Source: Craspedostauros australis (lineage: Eukaryota > Bacillariophyta > Bacillariophyceae > Mastogloiales > Achnanthaceae). From it: 64,000 nucleotides of DNA. The notes under the pieces were generated by a model. It was not told the DNA's origin. It worked only from the letters and a program-made list of their open reading frames with translations, and did no database searches. This document shows positions 22,301 to 30,162 of the stretch, piece after piece. The stretch covers positions 1,860,001 through 1,924,000 of the forward strand of contig JAMXDE010000003.1 in NCBI GenBank assembly GCA_026770025.1, read 5' to 3'. Numbering within the stretch: the stretch's first letter is position 1; every line of letters starts with the position of its first letter. A program made the position numbers and the translations under genes.

Positions 22301-24982
22301 AAGGCGCAGCGCAGCCATGAGATGTTCGGGGGCGGCGGCACGGGCATGCGTATGAGCACCGATGAAGATGGTGTGGAGATGGTTGCACTCAACGGATCAG
22401 AGATAAATGGTGAGCAGGAAAAGCCCAATCCGTTCATGGAGAATGGGCGCGATCTGATGGCAGAGGCAGAAAAGGCACTCATCCACCCGTCGGCACAGCG
22501 GTTCCTCCTGTCTATTCTGAAGCAACGTTCGCGACTGCAAAATGAGCGCGGACGGCAGAATCGACGTGAATCGAATCTTTCGGGCCAATCGTACTCCCGT
22601 TTGGAGCAGGTGGCGTTCGACTGCCTGATTCGACTGAGCTGTTCCATGCTGGATTCCTGCATGGAGCACAATGATTACGAACCCGCATACCGGCTGCTGA
22701 CCTACACTGCAGGGTTCATTATGATTATTGAAGAAGTGGTGCCCATGTCTGATGTCCGTGGCGGCGTCGATGATGACGACAGCGAAGAAGTCGATGACTC
22801 GGAGCACGAAACCATCACAAGGCACGTTGTCACGATGACGTCGCGGATCGGCCTGCATCCCATCTTTGCCGATCTTGCGTTGTGGACGAAGGTGATGGAG
22901 GTCCATTTGAAGGATCGCCTGAGCGAACGCAAGTCCGACTCAGGAGATGAAACCGATGACGAAGAGGCAGACGCCATCGAACACGATTCCGCCGTCGCCA
23001 CGCTGTACGAAATGCTCGGGTACGGCATTCCCGGAGAGGAGCTGTCCAAGTTCGCCATGCGCATCAGCGAGAAGCATGGTTGGTTCTGCGATGACCGTGG
23101 CAAACAGCTGCTGATGCTTGCGAGGCGTATCAGCGTCCGAAGAGAGCAGAGCAACGCCAACCACGGCACGGGTGGTGGAGGCGAAGAGCTCGCGATGATT
23201 CGGAAGGGCCAGGAAGGCGGTCACCTTCGCAGCAGCTCGCACGAGAAGATCGATCTTTCCAGCATCTTCCACGCCTGGTCTGACATCGGCTGGTGTCACC
23301 CAGCCGCACCGTCGAAGCTGCATGCCAACCAAGCGACTTGCATTGATTCTGCCGAATCCGAATACATGAAACGATCCCCAGTCACCGCCCTGGCTTCATT
23401 CGGCTCTTCAGTCGTCGTGACGGGAGGTTTGGATGGGAGCGTGTTCCTCGCCCACAGCATTTCAGATAGCAACGCAAAGGACGGCACGACCCCGTCTGTC
23501 CGAGGCATCCACTTGGATTGGGGCAGCGCGAGTCGAGCGACATCTGGTTTGTCGTCGGACGGTGTCTACGGTGTCGGCGCGGTGAGTTGCCTGGCAGCTT
23601 GCATGGGACAAGCCAACATGTCTGCGGCAAAACCATCCATGAAGGATACGCTGGACAGCGCGCAGCCGGCGACACCGCAGGATGACATGCTCGCCATGAT
23701 GGAAGGGAGCCGTGTGGTTGCCGGAACGACGGCGGGCGATCTTCGAGTTTGGTCCGTGAAAGATGTCTACGCGGCCATCGCTCTGGCGAAGCTGGAAGAA
23801 GAAGGCAGTATGTCTGCATCAGTCGATGCCGTTGGCATGGCGGGAGGCATGGTAGGACTGGCAGGAGGGGCCGGCAGCACAAGCAGCGCCCTGAACCGTC
23901 TGAAGGTCTCCCTGCGCGGGAGAGCGTTGTCCGGCCATCGCGGTGGCGTAACTTGCGTCGACGTCCCACCTCGGTTCTACCGACCAGATTCGCTCATCAC
24001 GGGCGGCGCGGATGGATTGATCAAGCTCTGGTCCTTGCGTTCCCCCACAGGCGGACGCCGTGTTTCGAGCGATGCGGAGGCTGCGGGCATGAATAGCAGC
24101 ACCGGGACAGCCAGTTCCTCCACCACTCCGGCACGCGGACGTGGTGGAGATGCGCTAAATTCATTCAGCGGTCACAAAGGACGCGTGCTATGCGTGCAGA
24201 CAGCGTGGCATGGCGATCGGCTCCTCAGCGGTGGAGCAGACCGGACGTTGCGTGTTTGGGATGTGGCGAATCAAAACGGCAAACCGATCCACACTCTCGC
24301 AGGCCACTTTGGCTGGGTGACCCACGTCAAGTACTGGGGACCCAACACCATCGTGTCAGCCTCCACCGACCGATCCGTCGCGTTGTGGGACGCGCGCGTT
24401 CAGAACTCTCCGCTGTTCGTTCTGCGTTACCATCAATCGCCCGTGTCAGACCTTCTGGTCGGCACACGCACGGATCCTCTGATGACAAGCGCAGGCGCGG
24501 ATGGCAGCATTGCGACGTGGGATTTCCGGTCCTTGTCCGGTGCCGCGTCCATGGCCAACAGCAGCAGCAGCGGCAATGCTGGTGGTGGCAACAGCAACAA
24601 GGCGGGCGCCAAGCAGTGCCAAATGGTCCGCGCACCCGCCGCCACCATGCTGCACCACGGCAAGAAGGGACGCGACGGCAAGGCCGCCAACTCGGTGCTA
24701 CTTGCGCGGGGTGTGGTATCCCGTGCCAATACTCTGCTGAGCATCGGTTCGGATGCCATCATCCGTGAATGGGAGCATGGTACCGGGCAGTTGGTGGAGG
24801 AATCGCCCACGGGCCACTGCGACGTCATCTCGTCCTTCCGTTCGTTTGGAATGGATGGTGATGACGGCGACCATTCGTCCACCATCGGTACTGCCGCTGC
24901 AGAGCAGGAGACGATGGAGGGAACCATCACGGCATCTTGGGATGGTACTATCCGAATGAGGCGGCTGCTCCGTGATGGATGA
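16385..24982 (+). CDS. Giant DENN-WD40 protein (SCD1-like Rab regulator) with long Arg/Ser-rich N-terminus
   Basis: An uninterrupted 2,865-residue frame. Residues 1 to about 700 are Arg/Ser/Asp/His-rich, with many RDRDRE and SRDR runs. Near residue 749, GWSVRVFVVSAVDLPIH begins a C2-like beta segment. A tripartite DENN domain runs from about 1157 (VDFISVIGPKDLG) to about 1620, with the diagnostic LLSLPP, LLGAEGLNFMLAAILTESKVLIH and YPFTWSFPYIPILP blocks. A helical linker follows, then about seven WD40 repeats from about 2333 to the end (for example GHRGGVTCVD, GGADRTLRVWD, SASTDRSVALWD). Plant SCD1 has the same DENN then WD40 order and acts with Rab GTPases in exocytosis and cytokinesis, so I infer a Rab GEF or scaffold. 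The family is normally about 1,200 residues; the N-terminal half is additional. Confidence 0.9.
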   Translation: MPSNQQAPLSREERTRERRARREAIDSAASAVSASTPSRAHTTPVRLTAEERAMLTVSSTSTSAGTRRGGGDRDRDRERERERRREERRQRRNSGDTLYSGSTADASISNATNASGRTSATDYDNGGAPISTSEDRAQRYLQRRRDREAAAAAASGASSPPSSAADRRSGYPRSRRASGGGSIPHSDAHSHSDDHHRYSSRRSHDDDTHASASSGYSARRSGRDRDHHHRDRDHHRDRDRERGDGESAYSGASSAAGSSRRRGGAGEPRPSRRHASDSGTSDAGHSERPRRRHTSGDGGLTGTATAGQPNAASLSHEDEIERIRELRERRLRGERGSTEAPRRAHTDVHDHQRYSSRSRTRSRDRLDPSRARSRDRLSSSNHREERGSSRDRLAPSRDDRGKSRERILSDRERARMHRRERLEGGAPRERSTRGNRTAGISSASSVTSSGPTSKMHRSSSVDGLQEHGKDMRRPSSSRELRTDQRRSRRHHAMDDDDRRGSDHRQPSSSTSLTSTGSNVSNQQHQGGGGATYDDYTMELSSSRHEETKRSSYLEEREARRQKRRQSLSSLNDTASTTTATTSASSTLNNSNHEPDEPSSGNSSELARIRQRREAQRAALRKQRGSNKQNSTPDRRARAEAQKARTVRRQKSVTAATPLRGAMPDPSKGLLPQSVSSPTTEVPPTHVTKTEAATSRTALASANAPTTALGDTKDKTIPEITTADSSFDIPDLEFSDAEEDPDAIDLDQSGWSVRVFVVSAVDLPIHVVPNTPLCPVLKFGLVKMPSGNAEELHDRLGDSSVAALRTARVRSTTSKILSKRDNGSVDFHQELRWDRIRHPMNTSLCVEISAQAVRSPANHKESPQAILSTPLTMEPSKESTNDLGGGMKRSASSGAMKRSKSVDGFTSGDSGRRGVSRNASGSDDDMNNNNAPGGLRALWRKATNRKAAELEAANAAAAVARMLVEQDAPPGAATGTEPSSAAATARAIATPAQPQTDYDVTLKTDESTKDTAKMTQDLRLGSVVIPLTSLPLGMAMDGNQTARVEQWYPVDHLESSEFGGKKPRVLLEISFASPDNLDDSEDEMDPDDLLHESNSSLSFNASKTMAMMQASFSRRASLDALNSRQEEAGESKHHQQQQQQQDTKKKKKISDPVLQPGVVDFISVIGPKDLGNLVTEASNTGDGWIENCHPKSVILEQFPPSDEYYQSIKRSATLQNMTEWFSFPEGMRLWRGPNPPTHSDLNLKRFSASSPPNITSSTTAAFDACLNCTSAFTWFLIASNSDEYGSSLVKTYGGVIRFYVPAPVDPKEYTLAKDGMSNGSRLWVPMAICLTTNLPIVGVLESILLRLCEELTKDNGNIGGADGNNNSNSVMENIHKQLGKLILNFQKPIPGAVNCSVPFLKGERFLLSLPPTNGLPALPHGHAVISVCRLLGAEGLNFMLAAILTESKVLIHAHDLSDVVMAAEVVMALCYPFTWSFPYIPILPIDMLEFVEAPLSYILGVPTSSIKHVDPNSLEDVVVIDLDNGFSTTSQLDMKKRGVVPNPKNPTPLPASVAASLSKSLHKLLRAEELVEEEYADDFQHTNPRLETESLAEREFRIAVAVQISSLLRGYQECTGPVFNRDKFLKITPSAYEERSKDGMPPSSSSSSSRGGSSSASLQPSPRAKRFLSTLVSGQNFQQLLDFNENLGFFHEIMEALDDTDKQPLRSSSGMDTSVSKLERTLNQLNKALQKIEDKIPTYRVDTNLEMDSDDEDGFLLLHEDPFDDFTDFDVFSAPFQASESSKHANNGDGTSSFTERILKRSMKLPELPADTHDPVGMMEYERISKDTLKEHPWEYQRLFDIPFNTSASNGDANDADNSHTNDTGKEPFIAITEKVRLKDAIGERRYRAWKLAQDRKLEGMNEFDKVIADDLTSGKQGTSLDLASLVTSATSDMSDSMSTMGSTQPDLASGLDPQKQRVIDAKNRDILRRCLDKAQRSHEMFGGGGTGMRMSTDEDGVEMVALNGSEINGEQEKPNPFMENGRDLMAEAEKALIHPSAQRFLLSILKQRSRLQNERGRQNRRESNLSGQSYSRLEQVAFDCLIRLSCSMLDSCMEHNDYEPAYRLLTYTAGFIMIIEEVVPMSDVRGGVDDDDSEEVDDSEHETITRHVVTMTSRIGLHPIFADLALWTKVMEVHLKDRLSERKSDSGDETDDEEADAIEHDSAVATLYEMLGYGIPGEELSKFAMRISEKHGWFCDDRGKQLLMLARRISVRREQSNANHGTGGGGEELAMIRKGQEGGHLRSSSHEKIDLSSIFHAWSDIGWCHPAAPSKLHANQATCIDSAESEYMKRSPVTALASFGSSVVVTGGLDGSVFLAHSISDSNAKDGTTPSVRGIHLDWGSASRATSGLSSDGVYGVGAVSCLAACMGQANMSAAKPSMKDTLDSAQPATPQDDMLAMMEGSRVVAGTTAGDLRVWSVKDVYAAIALAKLEEEGSMSASVDAVGMAGGMVGLAGGAGSTSSALNRLKVSLRGRALSGHRGGVTCVDVPPRFYRPDSLITGGADGLIKLWSLRSPTGGRRVSSDAEAAGMNSSTGTASSSTTPARGRGGDALNSFSGHKGRVLCVQTAWHGDRLLSGGADRTLRVWDVANQNGKPIHTLAGHFGWVTHVKYWGPNTIVSASTDRSVALWDARVQNSPLFVLRYHQSPVSDLLVGTRTDPLMTSAGADGSIATWDFRSLSGAASMANSSSSGNAGGGNSNKAGAKQCQMVRAPAATMLHHGKKGRDGKAANSVLLARGVVSRANTLLSIGSDAIIREWEHGTGQLVEESPTGHCDVISSFRSFGMDGDDGDHSSTIGTAAAEQETMEGTITASWDGTIRMRRLLRDG

Positions 24983-25531
24983 GCAGATTTTGCGTATTGG
25001 TACGAGCTGCGAGCTACTCGCAACGAAAGGCGCCGAAACAACACATAGCTTGAGTATTTGTGGAATAACTGTATCGTTAGATGTGAGACAGTAATAGAAT
25101 ACTCTCTATCGCGCCCGTTGCATCCGAGATGTAATGAACAAGTGTACCCACAAGACGTCGTGAGGAAGAAGGACCCCAAGAAGGCTTGTGGGAGGATGGC
25201 ATACGTAGAATAGCACCAGATCATAATATTCTAGCATAGTACCAGCAAGCCATTCTTCGGATATGCGTTATTAGAGAAAGAGCAAACGCAGAGGTCGGTG
25301 CAGTTGCGATTCTATCGCAGTGTTATTGAAGTGGTTTGCCGTTGCCGATGCCGTTGCATGGTTGTGTTACCGTTGCATGGTTGTGTTGCCGTTGCATGGT
25401 TGCATTGTCGGAGATAAGTGTCTCACGAGCGTTCCCAGTTGAGTACCCAACTCGATTCGACACTCCATTCCTTTCCGTAGCTGAGCCGGAACGAATCACT
25501 CTCTTGAGTACACGTACTCCATCACAATCCT
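24983..25531. other. Convergent 3' intergenic region
   Basis: Lies between two gene ends. It contains AT-rich stretches around 25060-25240 and a 19-bp imperfect repeat at about 25348-25405. No gene is seen. Confidence 0.5.
25348..25405. repeat. 19-bp tandem repeat, three copies
   Basis: Three imperfect copies of a CCGTTGCATGGTTGTGTTA-like unit. Confidence 0.8.
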
Positions 25532-26595
25532 CTAAAACCGCCCGCCGCCTGTTGATTTGTACAGATCATTCAACGCCTGCGCCTTTTGTGAATTGGGGTT
25601 CTTTTGCTGCTGCTGCTCCATCTCCGCCTGCTTGACGTGGATGGCCATTTGCTGAGCATACTCCTGAAAGCTGACGAAGCCGTCCTTGTCGTGGTCGAAG
25701 TCCTCGAAGACGGGGTAATCCTTCTCGGTGAGACCGGGGTAATTGGCCAAATAATTCTGCACGTACATGTTAAACTCGGCACGGCTGATGCGATCGTCTC
25801 CGTCGAGGTCGGGTTGCTTGAACTCGTCGTAATCGCGCTGCAGTTTCTCGTACTCTGCCTGATCCTTGGTCGATCGCAGTGCCTCCTGGAGCTTTTCGGC
25901 CTCGAGGACGAGCTGCTGGTTCTGTTCGGAGAGTTTGTAGACGTCGTTGTAGTATTGGGTGTAGAGCTGTTTCTGCTCCTTCTGGTGGCGGACCTTCATG
26001 CGCTTCGCGATACGTCCGGAATGGATCTTGGCACCGCAGAAGTAGGAGATGGCACCGACGGCAGCCATCTGGCCCCAGCCGAATCCTCCAGCGGCGGGGG
26101 CGCTGTCGTGCGTTGTTGTGCGAAGTTGATAGGTGGGAGATCGATGGATCGGTTGGATCGGCGTGTGGAAGAGTGAGTAGGTGAGTGGGTGGGTCGGTAG
26201 GTTTGCATGGGGGAATCGAGAAGGGAAACAAAACACAGCAGTTTATCACACACAACGATGGCGACTGACCGCAATTGATTGCGACGGATGACAATTGATG
26301 GCGATAACCAGGCATGGATGGAATCACAAGTAGTGGAAAGTGCAACACAGCACAGTACAGCACATCGCAAAGATATGTGAGCATGAGAATGAGAAACGTA
26401 CGCCTTGGCCTCCTGCCGATCGGCATAATCCTGATAGAGATTGTCCTGACCGTAGTCGTTGCCGTAGTCCTGGTAATCATTGGCATTGCCACTACCGTAG
26501 TCACCATAGTCGCCATAGTCCTGATCGTACTGCGCGGCGACTGATATCGCTGCGGTCAGCACCGTCAACAGCTTGGCGGGGGTTGTGAACTTCAT
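25532..26595 (-). CDS. Secretory EF-hand protein with Tyr/Asp/Gly-rich N-terminus (two exons)
   Basis: Exon 1 is 26595-26402 and exon 2 is 26102-25532; the intron 26103-26401 has a GTACGT donor and a CAG acceptor, and joining restores one frame of 254 residues. Residues 1-21 form a signal peptide ending AAQ. A Tyr/Asp/Gly-rich segment (DYGDYGDYGSGN) follows, then a hydrophobic stretch (MAAVGAISYFCGAKIHS) that may be a membrane anchor, then a long charged coiled coil. Two EF-hands are visible: DLDGDDRISRAEF and DFDHDKDGFVSFQEY, both with acidic residues at the calcium-coordinating positions. The tail is Gln-rich. It is probably a calcium-binding protein of the secretory pathway or cell surface. 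It is divergent from the diatom-family gene at 27669. Confidence 0.85.
26103..26401 (-). other. Intron of the EF-hand gene
   Basis: 299 bp, GTACGT at the 5' end and an ACGACAG acceptor. It falls after base 2 of an Ala codon (phase 2). Reading through it destroys the frame, while removing it joins the signal peptide to the EF-hand part exactly. Confidence 0.8.
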
Positions 26596-26660
26596 GTCTG
26601 TCTGTTCCTTTGTTCCTTTGTTCCTTTGTGCGAATGGTGGATGAATGGATGGATTGATTC

Positions 26661-26712
26661 CTTGATGCGGTCGCTTGATGCGGTCGCTTGATGCGGTCGC
26701 TTGATGCGGCTG
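26661..26712. repeat. 13-bp tandem repeat, four copies
   Basis: Four copies of CTTGATGCGGTCG, the last with two substitutions. Confidence 0.9.
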
Positions 26713-27309
26713 CTTGAGGTGTACTCAAGAGGATCAACGGATTGGTGGATGGATCGACAGATCAGAGAGCTGTCTTCACACAAAATGATGCAGATCGAGA
26801 CGGTGCCAAGTTGAATGGGTGATTTCAATGTGAAGATTCCTCTTTGGGTGAACGACACTTTGCGATCAAGAGATGGAGATGGAGATGAAGATGATGGTGG
26901 AGATGTTGCTGTGATGACAGCAGTTTGGAAGATCGGCACGTCGTTTGCACGCACAAATACACCGTCAACACATTCCCAATTTTACACGAACACGTACACG
27001 TACGCGTTGTTGATGTGTTGATGCCTTTGTGGCTTCTTTGGTCAGTCGTTTTGATGGGTTGAGTCGCGTTCCGCGTGGAAGTTTTCCTCGTCCAAAGCAA
27101 AAGGAAGCTATTTTTGTACTTTGTTATTTGCCGTGACTGGGTGTTCGTCAACGTGTCGCCATTTGCGGATCGTTTGTCGTTTGTTTTGCACGCGCCGCAC
27201 CTCATGCGGCTTTGCTCACAAAATCCATCACATGTCCACACAATGGTGAATGGTTCCCGACTGTCGGTCAGTATGAATGTGAGCTTCGGTGGGCGAGGGC
27301 GATGCAGTA

Positions 27310-27352
27310 ACAGTAGCAGTAGCAGTAGCAGTAGCAGTAGCAGTAGCAGTGG
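27310..27352. repeat. AGTAGC hexanucleotide repeat
   Basis: About seven copies of the hexamer GTAGCA in intergenic sequence. Confidence 0.9.
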
Positions 27353-27668
27353 ATGTGAATGCAATGGCGATTCCACAACAGCATCCTTGTCTGTTCTAGA
27401 TTGGCGATCGGTCACGGGATCATCGCTTTTTTGTTGTTGAAATCACCCGCAGCAACAGCCACAGCCACAATCGCATCCGCATTCATGTCAACATCAACAA
27501 CAACAGCAACAACAAAACTACCTTGCACTATAATCTCGCCATGCCTCCTGCCTTCCCCCGCTGGTGAATAGCAGTGCCACACCAACTTTCCCATACTTTC
27601 CCACATCCATCTTTGCAACTGCAAACATACCGATAGGCAACACCAAGACCACACATGCACCTTCCGTC

Positions 27669-28700
27669 ATGCCGCCATCGCCCCTTCTCATCGATCTGAA
27701 TCGACCGTGCCATGGCATTGGGATCGGACAAAGGTTCACACGCGAGGATGCATCGACTTCTGACTTCTCCGCTGTTGACGCTACTTACGAGCACACCACA
27801 GGTGATGTCCACCAACGTCATCAGCATCCGCACCGTCAGCTACTGCAACAACCGCTCCAACTGTTTCCATCCGCGGAGCATCAACAACGGTTTTCAACTC
27901 GAAAGCAACTCAGCTGTCAACGTCGGGTGCATTTCAACGACAAGCGCACCGTCACATACTTCATCCCATCCCGGCACTCCCTCACCGCGCATGAGAAGGC
28001 GGCAGGTTGGTACACCCCGGCGGAGTTGCGCAAGCTGCGCCACTGCTCCAGGATTGGCAAGATCATCCGCCGCCAGCAGGAGGAGGAATTCAAAGAACGG
28101 CGCCGGCAGTACCACGAGTATCATGCCAAGGCAGCGACATCCTCCGATAGGGTCAAAGCGGCCATGCCGTCGCAACGCAACCTCAATGTACATCCGTCCG
28201 CTACGGCTGGCTCCAATCGCGGTTCGAACAACCACAAGGTGAAGACCAGCAAGGGCAACCACAAAGACCAACGCCGTCACCCGTGGCGCAAGGACCTGTC
28301 TTCGACAGTATCCCACACCATCAACACAGATGATGATGATGCCGGCATTTGCTATCGCGGCCTTGAATGCACCGTCGACGTCACGGAACGCCGTCGACGT
28401 GCCATGACACGCCTGGCCGCCGAGAGCGCCGTCTTCGTCGAGCAGCAGCGGCAGCAACGATCCAACACGCAATGGATTCCCGAGCTCATTGCGGATGTGT
28501 ACTCTGTTGCCACCAACCAAGCCAAGATGGACGCCTTCCAACGTGGCCTTCAAGACGCCGCGAGTGTTCCGAACGACGACAGTGACGAGAAGGGAGATGA
28601 CAATGTCGCGCGCCATTCCAGGATTCACATAGTGCCACCGCGATGGATGAGACAGCGCCCCCTCTTCTTGGATCCCACAGAGCACGGCTTTGCGTGTTGA
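27669..28700 (+). CDS. Diatom-type expanded-family protein (VxF...WYxxxEL...RGLE architecture), unknown function
   Basis: 343 residues from the ATG at 27669; a frame open from 27564 has no earlier ATG. Two conserved blocks are visible. The first reads RRVHFNDKRTVTYFIP and then AAGWYTPAELRKLR. The second reads ICYRGLECTVD, then AAESAVFVEQQRQQR, ELIADVYSVATNQAKMDAFQRGLQDA. From memory, proteins with this pattern are numerous in diatom genomes and have no assigned function. The same pattern occurs in the genes at 61889 and at the right end of the window. The chain is hydrophilic and basic in the middle, with no signal peptide or membrane segment, suggesting an intracellular, possibly nuclear protein. 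The N-terminus is Gln/His-rich low complexity. Confidence 0.72.
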   Translation: MPPSPLLIDLNRPCHGIGIGQRFTREDASTSDFSAVDATYEHTTGDVHQRHQHPHRQLLQQPLQLFPSAEHQQRFSTRKQLSCQRRVHFNDKRTVTYFIPSRHSLTAHEKAAGWYTPAELRKLRHCSRIGKIIRRQQEEEFKERRRQYHEYHAKAATSSDRVKAAMPSQRNLNVHPSATAGSNRGSNNHKVKTSKGNHKDQRRHPWRKDLSSTVSHTINTDDDDAGICYRGLECTVDVTERRRRAMTRLAAESAVFVEQQRQQRSNTQWIPELIADVYSVATNQAKMDAFQRGLQDAASVPNDDSDEKGDDNVARHSRIHIVPPRWMRQRPLFLDPTEHGFAC

Positions 28701-28874
28701 AGCATTTGAGCCAACTGCGGACGTCCACACATGCACACACGAAACACCTCAATCGATGGAAGGGTTCGTGTGCGAACGAGGAGAGACATGTATCGATGCA
28801 ACATGATTTCTCAACTCCTTCGCAATGATACACTACAAACGATACGTTGGCGACAGCGTGAACAAGAGAGAGCA

Positions 28875-28877
<3 letters not shown>

Positions 28878-28908
<31 letters not shown>
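28878..28908. repeat. GA dinucleotide microsatellite
   Basis: Uninterrupted GA repeat of about 15 units. Confidence 0.95.
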
Positions 28909-28911
<3 letters not shown>

Positions 28912-29645
28912 TGGATTGGGTCCCGCTAAAACATCTTGGCAGACATGGCGCATCCTCTGCCACGACGACGGCTTTCGTTCGCCATCATTCCAATAGACAT
29001 CGTATCGTACTTGCACGAGTAGTGGCGACGGAAAAGTCACCTATGCTTCGGGGAGGTTTAAATCCTGTTGGTTTGTGTTGGTTACGTAAACACACACACA
29101 CGTACTCTTCTGTGTACATAATGTACACGCAACATAGCTAATCCACAATGCGCATACTTGATCATGATCCTTCATGCTTTGTGTCGAACTACTATACTCT
29201 GACTCTAGTATGTACGTATGATGTCAAGAGGCACACATGACACCACTAATCTTTCAGCACAACTGCTTCTCGCAACGAAAGACCACGTGATGCCATACAA
29301 CTCCATCAACCCAACGGACCAATCGGCATCCTCCTTACTCTTTCGATCGTCATGGCTACTCGACGCCCATCATCGTAATGTTGACGTTGAACCAGGCCAA
29401 CCAACCAGTCAACCACACTCGCTCTTCGGGTGTGCCTCAGTTGCAGAGGATCAAGCAGAGAGATGATGGAGCTGCTGCTCACAACAGGAGCATAGTGTTG
29501 TGCAAAATGTGCTCTGCTTCAAATTTGTGAGCGATCACGTTTTGAATTGCTCGAGACTTTTCGAGTTGTATTGGTAACGGTGACTTACTGGTGCCTCTGA
29601 TTGTGTCACTGTCGTTTTGATGTCTCATGTCATACTAAAATATTT

Positions 29646-29915
29646 CTAACGCCACGAAATCGTCTTGGGACTGTCCAGCAGACGTGACCCGGCGGTGGAC
29701 GAAAGAACAGTAAAATCGACGACCATGTCACCAAATTCGATCATTCTTCGGTCAATCTCCGTCATGCAAAATTTCGCTGTTCCTTTTGTTGTGTTGTCTC
29801 GCGCTTCGTTGACTAACGGGCCGAATTTCTCTTCCCTGCCTTCGCCAGATTTGTTGCTGATGCTGCTTGATCTAACGATGTTGCCATCTTCAATTCGATC
29901 GTGCTTTGTGATCAT
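29646..29915 (-). CDS. Possible small hypothetical protein
   Basis: An 89-residue frame starting at ATG 29915, with about 17 further open codons upstream and no earlier ATG. The sequence has balanced, protein-like composition (for example MTEIDRRMIEFGDMVVDF) and no low complexity, unlike the shadows around it. No domain is recognised. The plus strand is also open over the same bases. It could be a last exon or a relic. Confidence 0.3.
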   Translation of the reverse strand: MITKHDRIEDGNIVRSSSISNKSGEGREEKFGPLVNEARDNTTKGTAKFCMTEIDRRMIEFGDMVVDFTVLSSTAGSRLLDSPKTISWR

Positions 29916-30162
29916 GGCATCGAGTGTATTTTTGTTGGAGGCAAAGGCTTCCTTTCCACCTTGATCTCAGCAACAAGACGAACAGTGGTTGTCTTGACGA
30001 TGTGAGCAATTTTACGGCTCAAGTTGCACATTCACACATTCACACATTCACACGCTCGTGTGTTCGTTCTTGCATTATTCATTCTCATCACCACTTTCAC
30101 CATCACTGATCAGTTGCAACAGCAGCAGCACAGTACTCCATTATCGATTGAACGACAACGCC

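Larger units (their letters stand above)
26596..27668. other. Divergent promoter region with simple repeats
   Basis: About 1.07 kb between the EF-hand gene (minus) and the diatom-family gene (plus). It contains a short TTCCTTTG repeat (about 26606-26629), a 13-bp repeat at 26661-26712 and a GTAGCA hexamer repeat at about 27310-27352. Long open frames here are repeat artefacts (poly-Leu, poly-Ser). No gene is supported. Confidence 0.5.
28701..30162. other. Intergenic region
   Basis: Contains a GA dinucleotide run at 28878-28908 and a weak minus-strand frame at 29646-29915. The last 140 bases carry CACATT repeats and look like the 5' UTR or promoter of the silaffin-like gene. Confidence 0.5.

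Noticed and set aside
26825-27415. Minus-strand poly-Leu protein
   Set aside because: The Leu run comes from the AGTAGC hexamer repeat in intergenic DNA.
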